Assembly: GCA_047612485.1 (NCBI GenBank)
Contig: JBLGAT010000087.1
Location: 1 to 11,134 of the forward strand
Direction of reading: 5' to 3'
Length of the DNA stretch: 11,134 bases
DNA from: Sediminicola sp047612485
GTDB lineage: Bacteria; Bacteroidota; Bacteroidia; Flavobacteriales; Flavobacteriaceae
The notes under the pieces were generated by a model. That model was not told where the DNA came from and did no database searches. It saw only the letters and a program-made list of their open reading frames with translations. Position numbers and translations under genes: made by a program. Positions within the stretch are counted from its first letter, which is position 1. Each line of letters starts with the position of its first letter. Of the stretch, positions 5,776-11,134 are shown piece by piece.

Positions 5776-8424
5776 ATGAGACTACTAATAACAATACTAC
5801 TCACCTGTTTTTTATTGAAATCCTGTGGGACTCCAGAGTCTACTAAAAAAGTAGAAATTAAAGTTGAAAATAACAGGATTGGAGCACCTGTTACACTGGG
5901 CATTCCATTTCCCAAGGGTGAACTCTATTCTGTTGATCATTTGCGTTTATTAACTTCTGAAGGAGTTGAAATTCCATGTCAAACTACAGAGGTTGCCAAT
6001 TGGGGACCATTAGATGACAGTGTCAAATGGGTATGGGTTTTCTTCTTTTCGGAAGAGGGTACGGAGTATGTATTAGAGTACGGAGATTCAATTGTACCCA
6101 TCCGTACAGAAGAAAAAATTGTCTCATCAAATAATATGCGACCACAAGGAGGTATCTCTGTAAACACTGGACCCCTTTCTTTTTCAATCCACAAAATGGG
6201 CAATGGTTTTCTGGATGAAGTTTATTTGGATTCAAACAAAAACGGGGAATTTGAAGAAAGTGAAATCATAGGTTCTTCACCAGAAAAAAACAGAGGGACT
6301 TTTTTGGACCTTTTGGATGATGCAGGTATTGATGCTTCTAAAGCTGTTATCAATGAAGTTTTTAGAGAAAAAGGCTCCGGGCCCATGCATAACATTTTTA
6401 GGATAGAGGGGACTTACACCTATAATAGGAAAGATAATAACCTTTCGCCTTTTACCATGTATCTACACGCTTACGCAGGAAAAAGTTACATTAAGGTATT
6501 GCATACCTTAACGTATACAGGTGTGCCAGATAAACATAAAATACAAGAAGGGCAACATTATAATATTGCGACCCAGAATAAGAATATTCTATCTGAAAAT
6601 ACCGACGACGATATTGGGTGGACACAGCCAAATGACGAGATAGCTGCAAGTGGAATTCAACTGAAGTATCATCTAAATGAAAACGTCAAGGTGGCTATAC
6701 CCATTAATGAAGGAAACTGGCAAGATGATGATGCCAAAGCGATTATAGAAGAAGTTTCTTTAAATAACCAAAAAGCCGTACAACTTTTACAACAGGGACC
6801 CGAGAGAACGAGGAGTAAAAGTTTAAGAAGTCTTTATGTAAATGGGTTTAAAAAAGATGGAGATGAGGAAATGAAAACCAAGCCGACATTTGAAGCTACA
6901 ATCTCTAAAGGTAAAGAGAATGTGGTGAAATCTCAAAGGGCAAAAGGATGGGTAAATGTTACTGATGGTCAAAGGGGTATTGGTGTTGGCATAAAGAATT
7001 TTTTAAAAGAATATCCAAAAGGTATTGAAATAGACCCAATTACAGGTTCAATTACTGGTAGTATATGGCCCTTGGAAAATGGACCCATGAGCTTTGCTAG
7101 GCATAATACAGAATCAGATGGTGGAATGTTGGGGAATTTTGCTCAAGGAATCACCAAAACCACAGAATTCATCTACTATTTTCATGATAATGAGGCCACG
7201 GAAGAGATAGGACTTAAAATGGATTATGTTATTGATAGTCCGGTAGCACATGCAACACCTGATTGGTATACAGGCTCTAAGGTTTATGGTAATATGGCAC
7301 CTAAAACAAACAAGCATGTAGCCTTCGAAAATGCCTTGCAATATAAGTATCAATGGTGGGCATTTAACCAAAAACATGAGCCTTGGTATGGCATATTTAA
7401 CTACGGGGATGGAAAGAGTTATTTCTTTAATGGTCGTTGGGTGCAATGGACAAATAATGAACCCACGGTTGACTTTATGCTTTGGACTAATTTTATGCGG
7501 ACTGGAGATCCTAAATATTTTAATTTGGCACAGGCCATGAGTAGGCATACAATGGACGTGGATAACATTCATTGGCCTAAAAAGCGTAAATATTACGGCG
7601 AGATTAATGATGCCATAGATTTCTGGAACTACGAGGAAGAACCAGAATCAACCCCATATTTGGGAATTGGTAGAAGGCATGGCAACGAACATTGGTCTGC
7701 TTTATTAAGTGCACATGTTTGGATTCAAGGATGGGTAGCTTCATATTACATTTCTGCTGACCATAGGGCACTAGATGTCGCTAAAATGACCGGAGACACA
7801 TACATTAACAGGATATGGGGAGAACACGATTTAAGAGGAAGAAGACTGTATTTATCCGTTCTTAATCTTGTTGAGCTTTATGATGCTACCAAACTACAGA
7901 AGTATAAAAATGAGCTAGATGATAGAGTGAGCTTAATGCTAGAGTTTCAAGAAAGACAAGGAGGAAATCTGTTATTGGATAGATTTGGATATAGTCAAAC
8001 TTATGTAGCTCAAGGACTGTACAAATATCAACAAATAACAGGGGATGAAAAAGTAAGAAAAGCGCTAGTGGAACATGCTAGGTGGGTTAGAGATGTACCG
8101 CCCCGAAACCATGAGATGGAATCTTATTTAGCAACCATATATCCTTTGCTTCTCGGATATGAATTCAGTGGTGAAAAAAGCTATTTAGATGAAGCCTTAT
8201 CAAGGGCGGAAGTATTGAAGATAGGGATATTACCAAAATCACCGGAAGAATATGAGAATGCGAAAACGTATAGTGAAGATCTCTTGAAGATTTCAAACCT
8301 TCCGGAAAGCAAGGGACGTTTCACTAACTGGCAAACAAATCAGGGTTTACGTGTCTTTGGTTGGACACACGCCTATAATATACCATACTTATTGTATTGG
8401 ATGGATAAGGAAAATATCGATTAA
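5776..8424 (+). CDS. Large lipoprotein of the PcRGLX/YetA-like family (PL26-like, exo-rhamnogalacturonan lyase family)
   Basis: This 882-residue lipoprotein has its lipidated cysteine at residue 17 (FLLKSC). After a short linker, residues about 26-110 look like the N-terminal RIFT-barrel domain: a GAPVTLGIPFPKGEL segment, then WGPLDDSVKWVWVFF (76-90). Residues about 128-485 look like the central beta-sandwich. Residues about 490-875 are helix-rich with repeated Trp/Tyr/His motifs (YKYQWWAFN, GRRHGNEHW, YGYSQT-like and VRDVPPRNHE), consistent with an alpha/alpha toroid. This order and length fit the PcRGLX family, whose founding enzyme (PL26) is an exo-acting rhamnogalacturonan lyase, and B. 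subtilis YetA. Residues 152-163 (DSNKNGEFEESE) resemble a calcium-binding loop. It starts 14 bases after the kinase gene and is the only polymer-cleaving candidate in the window. Family assignment is from recalled motifs; the RG-I substrate is uncertain. Confidence 0.65.
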   Translation: MRLLITILLTCFLLKSCGTPESTKKVEIKVENNRIGAPVTLGIPFPKGELYSVDHLRLLTSEGVEIPCQTTEVANWGPLDDSVKWVWVFFFSEEGTEYVLEYGDSIVPIRTEEKIVSSNNMRPQGGISVNTGPLSFSIHKMGNGFLDEVYLDSNKNGEFEESEIIGSSPEKNRGTFLDLLDDAGIDASKAVINEVFREKGSGPMHNIFRIEGTYTYNRKDNNLSPFTMYLHAYAGKSYIKVLHTLTYTGVPDKHKIQEGQHYNIATQNKNILSENTDDDIGWTQPNDEIAASGIQLKYHLNENVKVAIPINEGNWQDDDAKAIIEEVSLNNQKAVQLLQQGPERTRSKSLRSLYVNGFKKDGDEEMKTKPTFEATISKGKENVVKSQRAKGWVNVTDGQRGIGVGIKNFLKEYPKGIEIDPITGSITGSIWPLENGPMSFARHNTESDGGMLGNFAQGITKTTEFIYYFHDNEATEEIGLKMDYVIDSPVAHATPDWYTGSKVYGNMAPKTNKHVAFENALQYKYQWWAFNQKHEPWYGIFNYGDGKSYFFNGRWVQWTNNEPTVDFMLWTNFMRTGDPKYFNLAQAMSRHTMDVDNIHWPKKRKYYGEINDAIDFWNYEEEPESTPYLGIGRRHGNEHWSALLSAHVWIQGWVASYYISADHRALDVAKMTGDTYINRIWGEHDLRGRRLYLSVLNLVELYDATKLQKYKNELDDRVSLMLEFQERQGGNLLLDRFGYSQTYVAQGLYKYQQITGDEKVRKALVEHARWVRDVPPRNHEMESYLATIYPLLLGYEFSGEKSYLDEALSRAEVLKIGILPKSPEEYENAKTYSEDLLKISNLPESKGRFTNWQTNQGLRVFGWTHAYNIPYLLYWMDKENID

Positions 8425-8437
8425 TAAACATAAACAG

Positions 8438-8474
8438 GGAGCAGACTTATAAATAATAAGCTGCTCCTTTTTTT
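8438..8474 (+). terminator. Intrinsic terminator of the PUL operon
   Basis: GGAGCAG (8438-8444) pairs perfectly with CTGCTCC (8461-8467). The stem continues past one bulged A (8445) as CTTAT (8446-8450) with ATAAG (8456-8460), leaving a five-base loop. Seven T residues (8468-8474) follow immediately. It begins 13 bases after the lyase-like gene's stop codon and marks the end of the + strand operon. Confidence 0.93.
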
Positions 8475-8569
8475 GTGTCTACAAATATCTTTACTTACTG
8501 ATAAAATCAACCAGGTGGTTACTTCGAATAAAAGAAAAAACAAGGATTTTAATAGTGCCCTAATCGATA

Positions 8570-8791
8570 TCAAGAAATTGAATAACGCAAAATGAGCAGA
8601 AGTACCCCCAAATAGAATACCAACACCCCTACTAGCCCCAAAAATTTTCCAAAATAACCTTTAAATCTAGGTTTTTTAGAGATTTCCAACCCATCTTTAG
8701 AAGCGTTCAACTTCACATTTTCCAACATTTTATAGGCAATAATAGCTGTTATAACACCTACGATCATCAGAATAACACCTTTAGAAATCAT
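8570..8791 (-). CDS. Small two-helix membrane protein, unknown function
   Basis: This is a 73-residue protein I do not recognise. Two hydrophobic stretches, about residues 4-20 (KGVILMIVGVITAIIAY) and 51-68 (LGLVGVLVFYLGVLLLIL), look like membrane helices. They are separated by a basic, polar loop of about 30 residues (KMLENVKLNASKDGLEISKKPRFKGYFGKF), which should face the cytoplasm by the positive-inside rule; both ends would then be outside. The start is an ATG with an A-rich upstream stretch (TATAAAATGG, TTTTAAA), as expected for Bacteroidota. The gene lies alone between the PUL terminator and the universal stress gene. The clear two-helix pattern and plausible leader support a real gene, but coding cannot be proven from the sequence alone. 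Confidence 0.7.
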   Translation of the reverse strand: MISKGVILMIVGVITAIIAYKMLENVKLNASKDGLEISKKPRFKGYFGKFLGLVGVLVFYLGVLLLILRYSIS

Positions 8792-8805
8792 TTTAAAACC
8801 ATTTT

Positions 8806-8830
8806 ATACGAAAATGAATTTATTTCGTAT
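8806..8830 (-). promoter_or_regulatory. Inverted repeat in leader of the small membrane protein gene
   Basis: ATACGAAA (8806-8813) is perfectly inverted as TTTCGTAT (8823-8830), with a nine-base spacer. It lies just downstream of the -7-like element at 8837-8844, so it would sit at or near the 5' end of the transcript. It could be an operator or an mRNA-stabilising hairpin. Confidence 0.4.
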
Positions 8831-8836
8831 CCTACA

Positions 8837-8844
8837 CAAATGTA
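8837..8844 (-). promoter_or_regulatory. Candidate -7 promoter element (TACATTTG) for the small membrane protein gene
   Basis: Read on the - strand this is TACATTTG, an exact match to the Bacteroidota TANNTTTG -7 consensus. It lies about 45 bases upstream of the ATG at 8791. No TTG-type -33 element was seen at the usual spacing, so support rests on the -7 match alone. Confidence 0.4.
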
Positions 8845-9020
8845 CCTAAGTAAATAGAACGGTAGTTGTCATTATCTATAATTTAACAAAGGATATTTTG
8901 AAGAAATAAGGTTCTTTTTACTTGACAAGAAGTACCATAGGGAATGTCCGAACTAATCAAACATCCTAAAAGACGTACTAGAAAAAAGTATTTTTCGAAT
9001 TAATAGGCTGTATGGTTGTC

Positions 9021-9860
9021 TCACAAATTGGATTGATTGAAACTCAATAAGGGAATAGAAATATGTCCCTCTAACTTTTTAACCATGCTCCTATGGAACA
9101 GTTTGTTTAAAAACCCCTTTTCCTCACGCTCCAATAGCACCACCAAATCTGCCCCAATCTGCTTCAATTGATTTTTCAGCTCTTCTTCTATATCATCCGA
9201 AAAAACCAATTTAAAGTTCAAATGCCCATTCTCCACCTTCTGATGTAACATATCTTTAAACCATTCCATTTGCTCCTTCCCTGCATATTCCTTTTCTGTG
9301 GAAATATGGACGATATTGACTTTTGCATCCATCGCCTTTGCTATGGGCACTAATTTGTTAATTGCCTCAATATCAGCCTCCATGAAGTCTGTGGCATACA
9401 GGATTTTTTTTATGGGATCACCCCCAGAATTGGGAACAATCATTAAAGGGCATGATAATTTTTCAACCAAGCTTTTTCCTATATCCCCTACAAACAACCC
9501 TCGTTCGGTATGTTTATCCTTTCTTCCAATAATGACCAGTTCCGCAGCCAGGTTTTTGGAATTTTCTATAATCCCTTCTGTGACGGAGTCATTGGTAACC
9601 ACTTCAAACTTTATATTTTTACCTTCCAATCCCCCTTTTAGATGCTTGGCACAATAGGTTGCCAAGATTTCCTTTTGCTCGGCTATAACATGATATTCAA
9701 TTTGCTCTGGAGGCCTTGATACCATAACCCTTATAGGCTCTATTTCATGGGTATTGAAGACAATTAACTGTGCTCCTACCTTAGAACTAAGTTCATAGGC
9801 ATAACGCAGTACTGGTGCAGAATTCTCGGTACGGTCTGTGGCATAAAAAATAACATTCAT
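9021..9860 (-). CDS. Tandem-domain universal stress protein (UspA family)
   Basis: This is a cytoplasmic universal stress protein with two UspA folds in one 279-residue chain, the usual tandem length. Domain 1 (about 1-145) opens with MNVIFYATDRTENSAPVLRYA. It carries a nucleotide-loop-like region at 111-143 (IGRKDKHTERGLFVGDIGKSLVEKLSCPLMIVP), where GDIGKS resembles the end of the G-x2-G-x9-G(S/T) motif. Domain 2 (about 150-279) opens with KKILYATDFMEADIEAINKL and ends ISIPLLSF, but its corresponding loop (LLEREEKGFLNKLFHRSM, 242-259) lacks the glycine motif and probably does not bind ATP. I chose ATG 9860 because MNVIFYATD is the normal first strand. The longer frame starts with TTG at 9917, adds 19 residues unlike the family, and overlaps a palindrome. 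It is divergent from the YeeE pair, suggesting shared stress or redox control. Confidence 0.88.
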   Translation of the reverse strand: MNVIFYATDRTENSAPVLRYAYELSSKVGAQLIVFNTHEIEPIRVMVSRPPEQIEYHVIAEQKEILATYCAKHLKGGLEGKNIKFEVVTNDSVTEGIIENSKNLAAELVIIGRKDKHTERGLFVGDIGKSLVEKLSCPLMIVPNSGGDPIKKILYATDFMEADIEAINKLVPIAKAMDAKVNIVHISTEKEYAGKEQMEWFKDMLHQKVENGHLNFKLVFSDDIEEELKNQLKQIGADLVVLLEREEKGFLNKLFHRSMVKKLEGHISIPLLSFNQSNL

Positions 9861-9880
9861 TTCATTAGGTTTTAGGACCC

Positions 9881-9888
9881 TAAATCTA
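9881..9888 (-). promoter_or_regulatory. Possible -7 element (TAGATTTA) for the universal stress gene
   Basis: Read on the - strand this is TAGATTTA, one base off the TANNTTTG consensus, about 20 bases before the ATG at 9860. No TTG -33 element is seen. Instead the palindrome at 9910-9925 is centred about 42 bases upstream of the predicted transcription start. The assignment is tentative. Confidence 0.3.
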
Positions 9889-9909
9889 TTCGCTTTTCTA
9901 TAAAATAGA

Positions 9910-9925
9910 TATGACAATGGTCATA
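9910..9925. promoter_or_regulatory. Candidate operator TATGAC-N4-GTCATA
   Basis: This is a perfect 6-bp inverted repeat with a four-base spacer (TATGAC aatg GTCATA) between the divergent universal stress and YeeE genes. The TGAC-N4-GTCA core has the half-site spacing of Crp/Fnr-family sites. Its centre is near -42 relative to the possible stress-gene start, the classic class II activator position. No regulator gene is in the window. Confidence 0.45.
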
Positions 9926-10012
9926 CACTTTAAATAAATATACAATCCATTTGCCAACAATACAGTTCAACCTTGTGCATCAATTATTCAAGAGTCCTTC
10001 TGAATTTCCACT

Positions 10013-10020
10013 TATATTTG
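10013..10020 (+). promoter_or_regulatory. -7 promoter element (TATATTTG) for the yeeE-like operon
   Basis: TATATTTG is an exact match to the Bacteroidota TANNTTTG -7 consensus. It predicts a transcript starting near 10026-10028, about ten bases before the ATG at 10038. It also argues against the in-frame ATG at 9951, which would lie upstream of the promoter. No clear TTG -33 element was found 17-23 bases upstream. Confidence 0.55.
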
Positions 10021-10027
10021 TACAAAT
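10016..10027. promoter_or_regulatory. Palindrome ATTTGTACAAAT overlapping the yeeE-like -7 element
   Basis: This is a perfect 12-bp palindrome that covers the TTTG of the -7 element and runs to the predicted transcription start. A protein bound here would block RNA polymerase, so a repressor operator is a natural reading. The regulator is unknown. Confidence 0.4.
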
Positions 10028-10037
10028 TATAATAGCT

Positions 10038-10595
10038 ATGGATTTCATTTTACAACCTTGGCCCTGGTTTGTTTCAGGGCCACTTATAGCCCTGATCATG
10101 TTACTTTTGATCTATTTTGGAAGAACATTTGGCATGTCTTCCAACCTTAGAACCTTATGTTCGATTGGTGGAGCGGGAAAATATTCGGAATTCTTTAGGT
10201 TCGATTGGAAGGCCCAACGCTGGAACCTTACCGTGGTACTGGGCGCCATAATCGGTGGGTTTATAGCCTCCGAATTCCTTTCAGACCATTCCGTAATTGC
10301 TTTAAGCGCAGAAACGGTATCCGATTTAGGAAAATTTGGATTCACCAATATAGGGGAAACCCTATTGCCCGCAGAAATTTATAGTTGGGAGAATGTGCTT
10401 AGCCTAAAGGGCTTGTCCATCTTGATCATCGGAGGCTTTCTCGTAGGTTTTGGCACCCGATATGCAGGAGGATGTACTTCTGGACATGCCATAACTGGAT
10501 TGAGCAATTTACAACTGCCTTCCTTGATTGCCGTAATCGGATTTTTTATAGGAGGTCTTATCATGACCCATTTTATTTTACCCCTAATATTTTAA
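10038..10595 (+). CDS. YeeE/YedE-family sulfur-compound transporter, large subunit
   Basis: This is an inner-membrane protein of the YeeE/YedE family, whose characterised member (YeeE/TsuA) imports thiosulfate through relayed cysteines. From the ATG at 10038 it is 185 residues, starting MDFILQPWPWFVSGPLIALIM, the usual start of this half. The conserved cysteines are C41 in SSNLRTLCSIGGAG and C146 in TRYAGGCTSGHAITGLSNL; the GGCTSGH block is the family signature. Hydrophobic segments lie near 11-29, 64-80, 126-145 and 160-184. An in-frame ATG at 9951 would add 29 residues but precedes the promoter-like TATATTTG and is rejected. The second half of the transporter is encoded two bases later, so the pair replaces the single long YeeE of E. 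coli. Thiosulfate or another sulfur species is inferred as cargo. Confidence 0.88.
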   Translation: MDFILQPWPWFVSGPLIALIMLLLIYFGRTFGMSSNLRTLCSIGGAGKYSEFFRFDWKAQRWNLTVVLGAIIGGFIASEFLSDHSVIALSAETVSDLGKFGFTNIGETLLPAEIYSWENVLSLKGLSILIIGGFLVGFGTRYAGGCTSGHAITGLSNLQLPSLIAVIGFFIGGLIMTHFILPLIF

Positions 10596-10597
10596 GT

Positions 10598-11011
10598 ATG
10601 AAGTTTCTAAAATTTTTATTGGTCGGTATATTTTTCGGAATTGTGTTGGTTAAATCCGAGGCCGTTTCCTGGTATCGAATTTTTGAAATGTTCAAATTCC
10701 AATCCTTTCATATGTATGGCATTATTGGCTCTGCTGTGTTTTTGGGAATTCTAGGAGTTTGGCTCTTCAAAAAATTCAAGGTACACAGTACGGAAGGCAA
10801 AGAGATTTTTTTGCCGCCAAAAGACAAGAGTTTTGCTCGTTATATCTTAGGAGGTTCCATTTTTGGCTTGGGATGGGGTTTGGCAGGAGCCTGCCCAGGA
10901 CCAATGTACATTCTTTTGGGAACGGGAGTGTTCACCATGCTCATAGTTATTGCTGCAGCCTTATTGGGAACTTTTGCCTATGGCGTTTTGAGAGATAAAT
11001 TGCCTCATTAA
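10598..11011 (+). CDS. YeeE/YedE-family transporter, small subunit (DUF6691-like)
   Basis: This is the second half of the split YeeE/YedE transporter. From the ATG at 10598 it is 137 residues: MKFLKFLLVGIFFGIVLVKSEAVSWYRIFEMF, then a helix at about 40-57, a basic or polar loop (58-79), and YILGGSIFGLGWGLAGACPGPMYILLGTG (82-110) with the conserved cysteine C99 in GACPGP, then a last helix at 111-131. The arrangement fits the DUF6691-type partner that accompanies short YeeE proteins in Bacteroidota and Proteobacteria. An open frame extends 42 codons upstream, but it lies inside the large-subunit gene and does not resemble the family, so the ATG two bases after the previous stop is chosen. Tight spacing implies one mRNA and one membrane complex. 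The cargo is probably thiosulfate or a related sulfur compound, by family only. Confidence 0.87.
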   Translation: MKFLKFLLVGIFFGIVLVKSEAVSWYRIFEMFKFQSFHMYGIIGSAVFLGILGVWLFKKFKVHSTEGKEIFLPPKDKSFARYILGGSIFGLGWGLAGACPGPMYILLGTGVFTMLIVIAAALLGTFAYGVLRDKLPH

Positions 11012-11134
11012 TGATCTAGGAATATGCCGCGAATTGGAGTTCATTGCATTCCTTATAGCCTTTCATTTCAACTTATATCAAGAAGTAATCCCATAAAATC
11101 TGATTACTAATCTTTGGTAAAGAAGATATTTTTA

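Noticed and set aside
7114..7572. 152-residue open frame antisense to the lyase-like gene
   Set aside because: Its composition is that of a reverse-complement shadow, with no family signal or leader.
8509..8520. AACCA-GG-TGGTT as a terminator for the - strand small gene
   Set aside because: The stem is only 5 bp with a two-base loop, and the - strand T-run after it is short; too weak to call.
8981..8996. GAAAAA-agta-TTTTTC as a terminator for the universal stress gene
   Set aside because: A six-pair, nearly all A-T stem with no T-tract on the - strand; it could easily arise by chance in AT-rich DNA.
9298..9657. 119-residue open frame antisense to the universal stress gene
   Set aside because: It is a shadow of a strongly supported coding frame with no recognisable motif.
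9861..9917. N-terminal extension of the universal stress protein from a TTG at 9917
   Set aside because: TTG is a rare start, the 19 added residues are unlike UspA, and the extension crosses the possible promoter and palindrome.
9951..10037. Longer YeeE-like protein starting at the ATG at 9951
   Set aside because: An exact -7 element lies inside this stretch, and MDFILQPWPW is the usual family start.
10472..10597. Upstream extension of the small YeeE subunit
   Set aside because: It overlaps the large-subunit gene in another frame and its residues are unlike a membrane-protein start.
11084..11108. AGTAATC / GATTACT inverted repeat after the transporter operon
   Set aside because: The 7-bp stem has an 11-base loop and no T-tract after it. 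A terminator is possible but unsupported; nothing else is visible in 11012-11134.

Overview
The window looks like a Bacteroidota chromosome segment, most likely from Flavobacteriaceae. It is AT-rich and carries a SusC/SusD pair. Bacteroidota-type -7 promoter elements (TANNTTTG) appear at two intergenic positions. The gene families are typical of marine or environmental flavobacteria. I assign no genus.

Left part (2-8424, all + strand): the downstream end of a polysaccharide utilization locus (PUL). In order it holds the C-terminal third of a SusC-type TonB-dependent transporter, a SusD-type glycan-binding lipoprotein, an exported PIG-L-family deacetylase, an FHS-family (FucP/GluP/NagP-like) sugar/H+ symporter, a ROK-family kinase that overlaps the symporter gene by 4 bases, and an 882-residue lipoprotein resembling the PcRGLX/YetA family (PL26-like, exo-rhamnogalacturonan lyase family). 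A strong intrinsic terminator at 8438-8474 closes the cluster. I infer this flow: an outer-membrane lipoprotein lyase trims a glycan; SusCD binds and imports oligosaccharides; the deacetylase acts on them in the periplasm; the symporter takes monosaccharide across the inner membrane; the ROK protein phosphorylates it. The 189-base gap between susD and the deacetylase gene contains an unusual set of nested inverted repeats. They may lower expression of the enzyme genes relative to susCD.

Middle (8570-8791, - strand): a 73-residue protein with two predicted membrane segments and no recognised family. Its leader begins with an 8-bp inverted repeat next to a -7-like element.

Right part (9021-11011): a tandem-domain universal stress protein on the - strand, divergent from a two-gene + strand unit encoding a split YeeE/YedE-type sulfur-compound transporter (185 + 137 residues). 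The intergenic region between the divergent genes holds two palindromes: TATGAC-N4-GTCATA, which has a Crp/Fnr-like geometry, and ATTTGTACAAAT, which overlaps the transporter's -7 element. The last 123 bases show no gene.

No rRNA, tRNA, CRISPR array, insertion sequence or integrase was seen.
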